Assembly: GCA_033060915.1 (NCBI GenBank)
Contig: CM065394.1
Span: forward strand, 26,287,001 to 26,351,000
Direction of reading: 5' to 3'
DNA from: Euryodendron excelsum
Lineage: Eukaryota > Streptophyta > Magnoliopsida > Ericales > Pentaphylacaceae
Length of the DNA: 64,000 nucleotides
Shown: piece by piece, positions 37,601 through 49,700 of the stretch
How the letters are laid out: each line of letters starts with the position of its first letter
Position numbering within the stretch: position 1 is the first letter of the stretch
Notes under the pieces: generated by a model
Database searches by the model: none
What the model saw: the letters and a program-made list of their open reading frames with translations, nothing else
Told to the model about the DNA's origin: nothing
Made by a program: the position numbers and the translations under genes

Positions 37601-40600
37601 ATTTCTATCTGACATCAAGAAGAAGAGCTATTAGCACAAATGCTCCTCTTTTGATCATGTTCTATTTTGAAAAAAGTAATGGTGTATTTCTTGTTTGGGT
37701 ATATCAGCCCATTCAATGTATGCTGGAAAGATAATTTCATAACTCTACAACAGGAATCAATCTCAATAAAATCACACGATTGCTCTTCTACGCGTTGTTT
37801 GTGCAGGTTAAATCATTTAAAGCAAAAAGTGAAGTGGATGAATGGCTTTTCAGAAACCCTATGTATTGCCCTGGAGCTCTGCATTTTGCAGAGAGAAATG
37901 CTACTGTAATAACCTATGGTATACAGACTAATTCGACTCCAGTTGAAAAAAGAGGCCATTTTGAAGATCCCACATTAAAATTCCAAATTCCTCTTCAAAT
38001 TGCGGCAGAGCGTGAAATCGCAAGGTCTTTGATTGGAGGTATTAAATATATCACAATTTGATCCTCTTAAATCTCATTATGCATTGTAAATGTTGTGACC
38101 TTTATATCTTCAGTTGACTGAATGCACCACTTCTCCTGACTCCATACACCACAGATCCAAACTTTAGCTGGATTGTCAATCTGAAGGAATTTGCACACCC
38201 TGCACTGGAGATTTTCTCTGCTGTGGGTTCAGTAGGACCAACCTTTTTCCTTGCAATTGCCATGTTTGGTTTTGTCTTTCAAATTAGTTCTTTGATCACA
38301 GAGAAAGAACTCAAACTTCGCCAGGTATTGACTTGTTACATAATTTGATCATGAAACAGAACTTTACATTCCATGTCTTTGCAAAACTATTTTCATTTTT
38401 GCATGTCACATTTTCTTAACAGGCGATGACTATGATGGGTCTTTATGATACTGCCTATTGGTTCTCATGGCTCACGTGGGAAGGAATTATCACTCTTCTT
38501 TCATCAGTTCTCACTGTTCTCTTTGGAATGATGTTTCAATTCAATTTTTTCTTGCACAACAGCTTTGCAATTGTGTTTCTTCTTTTCTTTCTTTTCCAAT
38601 TCAATATGGTAAGCTTCTTTCTACTAGCATAAATGTTTAACCCATTTTACTTATGCCTAGACGATGTCATCTTGTTCCCAATCAAGGAAACCTCGTTTTT
38701 GGATTTTGGTGACTGATCTGTCTTTCATGGATTTTGATGCTAGATTGGTTTTGCCTTCATGCTGTCAGCCTTTATTAGCAAGTCATCTTCATCGACAACT
38801 GTGGGCTTCTCCATATTTATTATTGGTTTTCTAACTCAGGCAAGTTCACCTTTTTTAAATTCTGGAACAGATGTTACTGGCCCAGTCATCATAATTAATC
38901 TCTTAATCTTTGCAGATTATTACACAATTTGGATTTCCCTACAGTAATAACTTCTCTAGTACCTATCGGATCATCTGGTCATTGTTCCCACCAAACCTTC
39001 TGGCTGAAGGTCTTACATTGCTTTCTGATGCAACTGCCACTCCCGAAGATCCTGGAATCAGTTGGAGTAGAAGAGGGAAATGTGCACCAAATGATACGGA
39101 GTGTGTGGTCACAATTGTATGTTCACTCTGTGCAACTTGAATTTAATATTTGCATTCACAGTCACCCATGCCTTCTCCTCCCCTTTCCCTTCCCCTTTCT
39201 GTGTGTGTTTTGTTTTGTGGGCATGATCATGTGTGTATTTCTATTCTGATTCTTGTATCACTTTTGTCCCAACAAGGTTGAACAGTGGCCATTGCAATTA
39301 ACCCTTTGCATAACTTTCATGTTTTTGGCAGAATGATATTTATAATTGGCTCATATCGACGTTCCTTCTATGGTTTGTTTTGGCAATCTACTTTGACAAT
39401 ATTATCCCAAACTCATCTGGTGTGAGAAAATCACTGTTCTACTTTTTAAACCCTGGATACTGGACAGGGAAAGGTGGAAACAAGGTGGCAGGTAGTTGAA
39501 TTTGAACTAATAATCTATCTTCCTTAATTCTTTTGGTCGGCTGGTATTGGTGACTAATGCTTTACCTCCTTTTAGAGGGCGGCATTTGTAGTTGCACAAG
39601 TTCAGTTCCCCCGCTGGAAGATATTACTCTAGATGACTGTGACGTACTTGCAGAGGAAAACACCGTAAAACAACAAGCAAGGGAAGGTATAGATGATCCA
39701 AATATTGCTGTTCAAATTCGTGGTCTTGCAAAGATATATCCTGGTACAACAAAGATTGGTTGCTGTAAATGTAAGAAGTCCTCGCATTATCATGCTCTTA
39801 AGGTAAAAAAATGTCCTTTCACCTTGCGTGCGTAGTAGATTTTAGTTTAAGCTTAGTGGCCAAGAAAGAGCCATCTATATAACCAGGAACATTTCACCTA
39901 AATAGTGGGGCCACTGTTTGATAGTTCCCATCAAGGATCTTCAACAGGTTGGGCCCCCACCACTCTGAAGAGATCTTGTATCCTCTAGTTTGGTGGTTTA
40001 CGATAAATATTGAAGGGAGGACATCTTCCCATTGGCATTCATGTATTATGCTCGGATACTTCATGGTCAATTTTTTTTAACCATCATTATCAAGACATAA
40101 GATGGCATCTACAACAAATATAAAATGGACCTTACTTTCAGGGCTTGTGGGTGAACTTTGCAAAAGATCAGCTATTCTGCCTTCTTGGGCCCAATGGTGC
40201 TGGAAAAACTACTGCAATTAATTGTTTGACTGGAATTATACCAGTGACTGCTGGAGATGGTAATCACTTCTGCTTCAGTTTATCAATAGGGATTCATGTG
40301 GATAATGTTAGCAGGAAGTTAACCAACCCTGATGTGTCTTGTAACAGCATTAATATATGGGAATTCTGTTCGGAGCTCTGTTGGTATGTCAAATATTCGA
40401 AGAATCATAGGAGTTTGTCCCCAGGTGAATCTTTTTCCTTTTCTTTATCTTTTCAATCTTACAACAATGTAATCTTTTTCCTTTTCAATCTTATCAATCT
40501 TTCAACAATGTAATCTTTCAACAAATCGGGATTGATTTCTGTTTCACTTTTCATAGTTTGATATTCTTTGGGATGCATTGTCTGGTCAAGAGCACCTTCA

Positions 40601-42844
40601 CCTCTTTGCGAGTATTAAAGGCCTGCCACCAGCTTCAATTGAATCGGTGCGTGCTATGCAAACCTAAACTGATTTTCTGGTTACTTGTTACGTTAGTTAT
40701 CCATTTGCAATTGTGTTCGAGGCTATTAAGCCAATAAAAATGTTATGACCTTACTGGATGAGCTCACTTGAACTAAAATTGACTCCAAGGTTATTAATTT
40801 TTTAACTGAGTCCTTTTTAAACACAGGTTGCGCAAAAATCATTAGCAGAGGTGAGACTAACTGAGGCAGCCAAAATAAGAGCTGGTAGTTACAGTGGAGG
40901 AATGAAACGCCGGCTTAGTGTTGCAATTGCCCTTATAGGTGATCCAAAGTTAGTCATAATGGATGAACCGGTATGCAGATTGGTAAATCTTCATTCTTCA
41001 TATTAGTTCACCCGCTTCATTCTGCTCACCAGAAGTTTCCTTTAATGTGTAGACGACTGGTATGGATCCCATCACTCGGAGGCATGTTTGGGACATAATT
41101 GAGAATGCAAAGAGAGGGCGGGCCATTATCCTAACTACCCATTCAATGGAAGAAGCTGACATTTTAAGTGATCGCATAGGAATCATGGCAAAGGGTAGGC
41201 TTCGCTGCATTGGAACCTCAGTCAGGTTGAAGTCACGCTTCGGAACTGGTTTTATTGCTAATATAAGCTTCTCTGGAGGCCCTAACCGAACTCCTGTCAG
41301 AGGGGAAGATGTTACCATCATGCATCATGAGGCTCTGAAACAGTTCTTTAAAAATGTATGTTGCATGACAGAGCTTGTTTAGAAATATTCTTCCACACAT
41401 AAATATTTGATTTTGACCTGGGGATTGTTTTGACAGCATTTGAATGTGGTACCAAAAGAGGAGAACAAATCATTCCTGACCTATGTTATTCCCCATGACA
41501 AGGAGAAGCTATTGACGGTAAGCAAAGTTTTGATGTCTCTGTTTTTTGAAATTTAAAATTCATTGCTCTGGAAGTGTATAAATTCATGGAAGTTAGAAGA
41601 ATCATGCTTGCATCAATGCTGATGCAGTGGAGAAATTCACGAGCCATACGGTCAAGACTTTATAAGCACAACATAATTCAAAACTCGACGTCCATGGATT
41701 GACCCAATTATACTGTGGCTATCCAAATTTCGCAGTTCTTTTGAAGCACACCCGTAGGAAAATAAGAAAACATCTATATTAATTTTGGGAAAGGTCTAGA
41801 GCTTCTTCCCAAAAAAAACTCTCAATAGATGGAGCTTGTTGCAGGAGGAGATTGATACTTCAGTTAAAAAATTTTCGACTGCATGAAATTCACCTTTTAT
41901 ATTATTATTTTCCTTCTTCTCCCTTTCTTTTTCTTTTCTCTTTTGGTTTATGTTCAAGGTTCCGTTGGCAATGCAATTTCATAGTTTCCATGTTCGGATG
42001 CCAGGGCCCTCATTTTCAAGTTTGTTGCTCCTGTTTTTAGTTTTTGACACCCACTTGTGATTCGTACACTCTCGCCCCTGCTGTCATTTTTGGAGTAACT
42101 AAAATGTTTAGAATTATGAGTAGTTTTCTAATTTGCAACAAAAATAAACCACGTTAAAAAAAAATTTATATTTGAACTTATGAAGATACCCCTTGTTTTT
42201 GTGTTAAAGATCAGTCAGATTTGCCAGAAAAATGCATTTACTGGTGGAATGGATTTGTGAATCCACAAACATCTCACTTTTTCTGTTTGGCAATTATGTC
42301 CTTACAGAATTTCTTTGCGGAGCTCCAAGACAGAGAAAGTGAATTTGGAATAGCGGACATCCAACTTGGTCTTACAACTCTTGAAGAAGTTTTCCTGAAT
42401 ATTGCAAAGCAAGCAGAGCTGGAAAGTGCTGCAGCTGAGGGAAGCTTGGCAACTCTGACTCTGACTTCAGGAACTTCAGTTCAGGTGCGAAATGGATCTG
42501 GTCGTCTTTGTTGTATAGACAAATTATCAATTGTTATGAATGGATTTCAGTATTGCTTCCTTTTCACAATGATTATGCAGATACCTATAGGAGCCAGGTT
42601 CGTCGGCATTCCGGGAACAGAGTCTGCAGAGAATCCTAGAGGTATTATGGTGGAAGTACAGTGGGAGCAAGATGATTCTGGAGCACTCTGCATTGCTGGT
42701 CAATCAGCTGAAACTCCAATACCGCCTCATGTTCAACTAACGGCTTCAACAACCACTTCCCACAGAAATATCTTAGGCCGAACAGGACCAATTCAAGGAA
42801 TCATGATCGATCCAAATCAAATTGGTACTGTGAATTCTCAATGA
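34687..42844 (+). CDS. ABCA2: ABC transporter A family member 2-type half transporter
   Basis: Plant half-size ABCA, membrane domain then ATPase domain; proposed lipid or hydrophobic-substrate transport, substrate not shown here. Sixteen exons: 34687-35055, 37807-38038, 38155-38324, 38423-38608, 38744-38839, 38916-39116, 39332-39491, 39576-39802, 40142-40259, 40348-40424, 40557-40646, 40827-40970, 41053-41355, 41437-41517, 42308-42484, 42581-42844. Phases agree; 964 aa, close to the family length. The N-terminus [13 protein letters not shown] is typical of ABCA2. TM1 is near residues 34-52, followed by a lumenal loop with IPPCEDKF and a TM cluster from about 220 to 480. Walker [10 protein letters not shown] 563-571, signature YSGGMKRRL from 664, Walker B VIMDEP with D688/E689 and the THSMEE switch are intact. 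The intron after exon 5 starts GC instead of GT. Intron 1 (2.75 kb) holds a MITE. Confidence 0.95.
35275..35472. mobile_element. Mutator-type MITE in ABCA2 intron 1 (198 bp)
   Basis: Flanked by a perfect 9-bp duplication TAGTAATAT (35266-35274 and 35473-35481). Ends GAAAAATGCTAT and ATAGCATTACCC are inverted repeats matching at 9 of 12 positions. Same family as 30440-30618. Confidence 0.75.
36431..36550. repeat. Two-copy tandem repeat in ABCA2 intron 1
   Basis: The block ATACCTATAGTTTT...GTGCA...TTGATTAT is repeated once at a period of about 62 bp. Confidence 0.7.
38840..38915 (+). other. GC-AG intron in ABCA2
   Basis: Donor CAG|GCAAGT and acceptor TTTGCAG; 76 bp. No GT donor nearby keeps the frame: the nearest one (4 nt downstream) would shift it. 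The joined exons continue the family sequence without a gap. Confidence 0.85.
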
Positions 42845-43304
42845 TATTGTTCCGTCGTGAAATCACACAGGTATATAGTTTACTGGACCTTGTAAATTAA
42901 GTTGGCTTTTCTTGAGTTAGTTGCTATTTCATTCTTGTAATATCACAGCTTTACAAATTTTGGCTTTAAGAATACTATTGTATTAAGTTCTTGTCATTAT
43001 CCGTACACCTAATATTTTTCACCTTTGGCATGTAATTACAGTAAAATGTAAATTAGAATAGCACTACTGTAGCTTGTCTCCTTCAAGAGCCCTCATTTCT
43101 GGAAATAGGAATTAAGTCCAACTGCATAATGAAACACCAGACAGCCTTTTCTTCATGGGCCAATCGTAAACTATTCCCTGGTTTCTAGTTCCTACTTCAA
43201 TTAGGCAAACAGTGGAAAAGGGTTTCCACGCTCAGATGCAGATTTGATCCATGTTAATGTGCTACAACCTCGAAGACTTCCAGTTTTAGCAGCCAAGCTT
43301 TGCA
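42845..43304. other. Shared 3' gap between ABCA2 and the PPR gene
   Basis: 460 bp between the two stop codons. It must hold both 3' UTRs; no coding frame or repeat seen. Confidence 0.6.
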
Positions 43305-45167
43305 TTAACAGAACTCTATCTCGGAGTCGAAGTCATGAGTAGACCGAGTAGTATGCATTGCCAACCCGTCAATGGTGCTATAGACATCTTTGGATCTAGG
43401 GTGGAATGTGTCCCCAACCAAAAACTTATGCACCTTATCCTCCAATTCTATCCAACTATATGCAGATGTTTTCTGTAAATTCTTACCATGCATCAAGAAC
43501 CGCACCTTCGAGGCTTCTTGCCATCTACCTACACTAGCATAAATGTTGGAAAGAAGGACATAGTTTCCCGAATTCTCAGGCTCTAGTTCTACTAACTTGC
43601 TGACGGAGAGCTCTGCAAGTTCTACATTCAAGTGAATCCTGCTTGCATTCAGTAAAGTACCCCATATCACAGAATTAGGCTCCACTTCCATCTGACATAT
43701 GAACTCATAGGCTTCTTTTAGTCTACCAGAACGACAAAAAAGGTCCACGAGACAAGCATAGTGCTCTATCTTCGGGGTAATTTCATGTTCTAATCTCATG
43801 CTCCTGAAGAACTTGAAACCCAGTTCAACAAGGCCGGCGTGGGTGCAGGCTGTTAGTAGCCCCACAAATGTTATGTCATCTGGTTTAACCCCAATTTCTT
43901 TCATTTTCTCATACAGAGTAATTGCATCCTCTGCAAAACCATTTATTGCTAGGCCCATAATCATAGAGTTCCAACTGACAGCATCTCTCTGAGGCATTGT
44001 CTCAAACACTTGACGAGCTTTTCTTATATTTCCACACTTAGAATACATTGCCAACAATGCAGAGGCCAAATAAACACTTGAATCAACACCATGACAGGTC
44101 TCGACATAGCTACCGATACGCTCCCCAGCTTCCACCGAACCCAATTGAGCACAGGCTGATAGAACACTTACTAGTGTGACATCATTAGGTTCTAGTTCTT
44201 CACTTTTCATGCATTCAAATAGATCTAATGCTTCAGTTGATCTCCCATTTTGAGCATAGCCAGCAATCATTGCGCTCCATGCAACGACATCTCTCTCAGG
44301 CATCTGGTCAAACACCCAACGCGCCTCATCGACAGCCCCACATTTTACATACATTTCCAACAATGCAGTTGAAACTATCATTTCGTGATGCAAATTGTTA
44401 TCGTCTATAAATTTCTTCACCCTCAAACCCATTTCCAAATTCCCAAGCTTGGCACACATAGAAAGCACAGTGACCACAGTGAATTCATTAGGACGGCAGT
44501 TCATAGCCTGCATTCGTTCAAAAATCTTGAATCCCTCAAGATAATCCCCGTTATGCGCGTAGCAAGAAAGCATGGCATTCCAGGAAACAAGGGTTCTGTC
44601 CCCCATCTCATCAAAAAGCTTTCTTGCCGTCAAAACATCACCGGATTTCGAATACCCAGAAATCAAACAGTTATGACAAATTGGATCTTTGATCGAAATC
44701 CCGTTAAAAATCTGCGTAGCAGCATCCACATTACCAGTTTTAGCATAGAAATCAACCAAAGCGGTCTGAACAAAAACACTGGAGTTCAACCCACGGTTTA
44801 TTACCAAAGAATGAACCTGGTTTCCTAAATCTCGAGCCAAGAGCGAAGAACACGACCTGAGAACGGGCGGAACTGTGTAACAATCAATCCGGGTATCCTT
44901 CCTGTGCATTGAAACGAACTCGTTTATAGCCTCTTTGCTCAAAGAGAGTCTAGAGTAGGCGGAAATGATGGAGTTGTAGAGGGTTTGGTCTGGTTGGTGA
45001 ATTTGATCGAACACCTTGCGAGCATAGCCAATGAAGGAAGGGTTCAAGAGTTTCTTGATGAATAGTGGGGTGAGAGTGAGGTATTCTTTGATGACGAGAG
45101 CGTGAACTTGCTTGAATTGGGCTGTGTGTAGAGAGGAGTGAAGCAAATTTACAAGATGGCGTTCCAT
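43305..45167 (-). CDS. PLS-class pentatricopeptide repeat protein with E/E+ domain
   Basis: A single-exon 620-aa frame. Degenerate 31-36-residue PPR repeats (P, L and S types) run from about residue 55 to 500, with recurring landmarks such as YNSIISAYSR, SWNAMLSCYAHNG, AWSAMIAGYAQNG and SWNSMIMGLAINGF. An E domain (about 505-575, EPNSVIWGTLLNASRIHLN) is followed by a short E+-like segment (SAYSWIELEDKVHKFLVGD). The protein then ends without a DYW cytidine deaminase. PLS-E proteins bind RNA in mitochondria or chloroplasts and usually guide C-to-U editing, recruiting a DYW partner; the target is unknown. No clear transit peptide can be called by eye. Absence of introns is normal for this family. 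Start is the first ATG of the frame. Confidence 0.93.
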   Translation of the reverse strand: MERHLVNLLHSSLHTAQFKQVHALVIKEYLTLTPLFIKKLLNPSFIGYARKVFDQIHQPDQTLYNSIISAYSRLSLSKEAINEFVSMHRKDTRIDCYTVPPVLRSCSSLLARDLGNQVHSLVINRGLNSSVFVQTALVDFYAKTGNVDAATQIFNGISIKDPICHNCLISGYSKSGDVLTARKLFDEMGDRTLVSWNAMLSCYAHNGDYLEGFKIFERMQAMNCRPNEFTVVTVLSMCAKLGNLEMGLRVKKFIDDNNLHHEMIVSTALLEMYVKCGAVDEARWVFDQMPERDVVAWSAMIAGYAQNGRSTEALDLFECMKSEELEPNDVTLVSVLSACAQLGSVEAGERIGSYVETCHGVDSSVYLASALLAMYSKCGNIRKARQVFETMPQRDAVSWNSMIMGLAINGFAEDAITLYEKMKEIGVKPDDITFVGLLTACTHAGLVELGFKFFRSMRLEHEITPKIEHYACLVDLFCRSGRLKEAYEFICQMEVEPNSVIWGTLLNASRIHLNVELAELSVSKLVELEPENSGNYVLLSNIYASVGRWQEASKVRFLMHGKNLQKTSAYSWIELEDKVHKFLVGDTFHPRSKDVYSTIDGLAMHTTRSTHDFDSEIEFC

Positions 45168-46750
45168 GTCAGACAGCTTGAAGTAAATTTACAACAAATA
45201 CCATCAACCAACATGATCTCCAACAATGGCGTTCTATATCACATCAACCATGTGTTCTTGAAGCCCGTGCCGTCCTTTCCCATACATAATAGTTTATGCA
45301 ATGAAAGTTCACTCCATGAAACGGTTTAGACTGCTCTGAGGTCGGGATGGACAAGAGCCCGAGCTTGTTCGGCCGCCCAAGCCGGTCTCTTATTTATAGA
45401 ATTTGAGATTTTTTTTGGGTCAATTAATTTAATACACTAGCTTAAAATTTGTATTTGAAATCTATCCCAGTCGAACCCAAAATATATGTCTAATAATATA
45501 TTTTTATATTTCATTAGACTAATGTATTTAAGTTCTATATTATTTGACATTATTTTTATATAAAAACAAATGTTTATTAGAAAAAAAATTTATGCTAAGT
45601 GAACTAATATTTGGTTTTAGACCTGATAAAAAAAAATTAGTGTGGGCCCTGGCCCAGCCCGCTTAAAGTCCACCTCTAGTTTGAGGTTAAGTTATAACAT
45701 GTTACAAATGCATATTCATTAAAAATATTCACTCCAACTTGATACGATATAACATTGAAATCACTCCAAATATATGAGATTTGATCATAATTACTTAAAA
45801 TTCTAATCCCTGAAAAATATAGTTAGTGGAGATAGTTTCTCAAACAAAAATATCAACTTCGGCCCGGTGCATGTTAGAATATTAACTTCGGCCCGATATG
45901 CAACTGTGGGTAGCATTTCAGATGTTTTAAACCTTTGTGACTTATTTTAGCTTTCCTCAAAGAGTTTTGTTGTCTTATTTAACATTTTTTAATCAAAATT
46001 TTCTTTTGGTAAAAAATAAAAATAAAAATACAGCGATTAACATTGCTATTTGGGAAGCAGTAGCCCGCTCTTGTACTTAACAAGGCCCCTATCTAATTTT
46101 AATAAGCTTCAAACATCATTTTACAATTTCACTTGCTTAATGTGAAATGTCTATTGGGCCGCCTTATGGATAACCCTAATTTGGCGTTCCCGAAAGTAAA
46201 GCCGTTTTAATATTTCCTCCTGACAATAAAATCCTTCATAAAGTCATTAATCCACAACCTGCTCAATGATTTTCTATCCATTTCGAGAAGAGCAATAATA
46301 AATATATTTAGTTACTTTGAAAGCAGCTTCATCCACAAACCCATGACGCAAGGTCACCTCTATTGTTAGAACAGTAGAGAAATTTAAATCCAAAACATAA
46401 CAAGTCACTAAATTTTCACTTTAATAATCAAATTCGGGTGTGCAAGATCGCCCAGCCGATCACTCGGATTACAAAGCCAAATGCATTAATGAAGAGAAAT
46501 TCCGCAGACAGCCCAGAATCATTTCAAGACCAACCAGTTTAAGAATAAATTTAAATTGCAAGTTTAGCACAACACTGAAGACTATGATATACACCTTCAC
46601 TCAGAACACCTCAAATGCACAGAAAAACCCCGGAACGGCTTTTGGCACACCACACATCTATAGTTTACAGGTACATATGATTGTTTCTACCACACAATCA
46701 CACACCACAAAGACAAACAGTGACCTTTTGGACCCTGATTTTCCTCGAAA
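45168..46750. other. Spacer upstream of the PPR gene, downstream of the IQD gene
   Basis: Contains the PPR promoter side and the IQD 3' UTR. From 45340 to 45670 there is a block with CCCGAGC/GGGCCC-type ends and an AT-rich core that looks like an old transposon remnant, without a clear target duplication. No gene seen. Confidence 0.5.
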
Positions 46751-49700
46751 TCATCTTCGCCATTCTGCTTGGATAACCTTCCCTGAAATCAAAAGAATAA
46801 CCCAGTATACTGTTAAGAAAGAATGCTAAAAGTAAAACAAGCAAACAACTTTCGAGGCAAAAGGTGAAATTTTTAGTCATTGCTTTTAAAGAAGTAAATA
46901 GTTCTATGAGACATACACCTCTCCAATCTACAAAATTGGTCCAATACATAGAATCAAACTGTTAAGAGTGGACGATAATGGACTCTTTCCTTGATCTCTG
47001 GATCTACATCAATCAAGGTTGAGATGTTGCACTTCAGTTTTGAAGAACAAGATTGGAATACTATATCTAAGCAAGTTAACCCTAACCGGATTATTAGAGG
47101 AGTATGTATGCGTTATGTGCATACACATGCGCTCATGGGGTAAGGCAGGGGTGTGCCATTTTCAATGTGAACTAAAAGGGATGACCCTCAGAAATGCTTC
47201 AGGAAATTCTTCCAAATGATAAAATTCAGAAATGAAACATATTATAGTTGTCTACCGAAACATGAGAACTTGACTTTCCAATGAGATATGTATGTCTTGT
47301 CTTACCATTTCCATCTCTAGATGACAACAAAGATCTGTCGCTTCTGTTTCCACCTTTGCCACTCACTTGTATTGGCCTATGTGCCCTTGGTGATGGTGAA
47401 CTTTTATTGCTGTTAGTTGAAGCTGGCAAAGAATGACGCCTAGTGAGATTATGCTTCTCAACCCCATCTTGGACCAACCTTGGGGAGCCTTGTGCTCTCA
47501 GTTTTGCTTTTACAGATTCAGTTGCTGCCATATAACTTGGCAATGTAGGTCTGTTTTTCAACCCATTCTCTGCATGTTCGTTCTTTGCGGAGGAAGAAGC
47601 CTTCCCGGCAGATTTCTGGCTCTCATTGACATTTAGATCTTCGCCAGTGCTTAACTCTCCATTTGTTTCAGGAATAGTTTCATCATTTCCACTACTCTCT
47701 AAAGGCTGGGATTCCATTGCAGTTTGATCATGATGTAACAAATCAATTGCCTCATTCACTACTGATGGTTCCAGGGTTGGTTCTATATCAGGCTGTTTGG
47801 ACACAGAGACACTTGTTTCTTTTTTTATCTTCTCAGCGGAATCACTAATGCTCTCCTCTACCTTACTTTGACCTGAAGAGCTCAACACCTTCCCCAGACC
47901 ATACTTAGGCTTCTCACTGTCAACCTCAGACTGAACAGTGCCCTCCATATTAGGGTTGTGAACCTTTCTCAGATTGCGTTTGATCTTCTCAAACTCATTT
48001 TGTGGATGTTCCTGCACTGAATCTGCTAGATGGCTTGAAACTTTCCGGAGGTTACGTCTTGGTTTCTCAATTTCAGAGGTTGATTGTGTTGAGACATTTT
48101 CAAGCTTCGAAGGAGGGTTCCTCCGGATGCTCTGCTTTACCCTGCCTGTTTCAGTGTCAACAGTTAGCGGGATACCCTGATTCTTCTGGGATTTTGTGCC
48201 AGGAACTTTCTTTGATTTTGGAATTGGTTTCCACAAGAGGGATGCTGACCAGCATTCTAGCCAGTTTAGGACTGAATTTGGTTCAGTGGAATCGTACTGG
48301 AGGCGCAAAGGCATTGCATTTGGTGATGAAACAAGTAGCTATAAAAAGACCAAAAAAAACGAGGAATTAGTCACCTGCCCAATATGGAAGTAAAGGAATG
48401 CGAAGGAAAAGGGCAGAGATCAAGTAGCAAATATGCAATTGAAACAGTACCTGCTGCCAGTTATTGCTTTCCAAACTAAAACATCACTCACTCTCAACAA
48501 TGAGGTGTGCAACAAATTCAAAAGTTAATGAGCTACCTATAATTTTTGTTTAGACATAATATTATAGGTAGGGATAAATTATGTCACAGGTTCACGTGTG
48601 GCCACATCATGTAAGGAATAACAAATTCTGACTACGATACGACGATCAGTAACCATGGGGATGCCATGTTGTCAAAATTGTTTTGAACTTCCAAAAACCC
48701 TCTTAAAGTTTAAAGCTTCATATGGGCACTTTCTAGTGAAAATTGTTTAGCGCAGATAAATTATAAAGACCCTGATCAATCCAAAAATTACCGTTGCAAT
48801 TTGTAATATTCTGGGTATAGAGAAGACATAACCAGAGAACATATCCAAACCACTGCTTTGTATGCCAAAAATGTGAGGAAGTAAATATAATTGTCCGTCC
48901 TTGTATGTTAAATTCTCAGGTAGAAACTAGTTCACACCAGCCCAGGCGTTAGTCCGTTTGAGAGTCTATGGCCATACACTACCATGAGTATGCAAAGGAA
49001 GTACCAGTATAACAATCAGAAAGAGATGCAGCACATTTGGTTTTAGCAGTAATTCTCCACCCTCCAAGCACAGAAAGGAGCAAGTTGTATAGGAAAGCTA
49101 GCCACTAGATAATAAGAGCATAATATAAATATAATTACATCTTGAATAATATGACCTCTTGTGATAACTTTATCTGTGGCTAGTTCGGGAGAAGAAACAT
49201 CCACAACGATATTTTCACTCATGATATAATGCAGAGCTTACCTTACGAGCAAAAGCATTTGCTGATAGCTTTGCTATCTTCACAGATGTGTTAACTCCGA
49301 CAGGGTCCACAAGTTTGCTTTTCTGTTTGAATAATGTATATAAACATAGATTTTAGAATTGAATCATACAAGAGACAACAAACTTGCTATTTCAACAAGA
49401 TGTACCTCAGAAAAAGGAATGCAATGCATAATCTCAACTCTACAAAACCTTCTCAACAACTTAATGGCAATGATACGAAAGCTTACCCAAAAAAAAAAAA
49501 AAAACCAAAAAACGCAATAAATAAATAAGGGAAGAAGAAGCAGGCATAGACTTCTACTTTATAGGCTGTAATCTAATAGGTAAGGCACTGCACAGGTGGT
49601 GCTCAGCTTGTGTATAAGTTTAAAGTTGTTGTGGGGCCAGAGGTTTTATTAGGAAATAAAATAAGAACAATTTATGCATCATCTTAAATTGTGTTGTCTC

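Noticed and set aside
43798..44828. Plus-strand frames over the PPR gene
   Set aside because: Antisense shadows of the 620-codon PPR frame.
45340..45670. MITE upstream of the PPR gene
   Set aside because: The ends look transposon-like, but inverted repeats and a target duplication could not be matched convincingly.
47433..48393. Plus-strand frames over the IQD large exon
   Set aside because: Antisense shadows of a conserved coding exon.
48435..48480. Extra IQD exon ending at a CAG|GTACTG donor (minus)
   Set aside because: Exons 49322-49242 and 48338-47306 already join in phase 0 and give the expected family sequence; no suitable acceptor or homology supports another exon.
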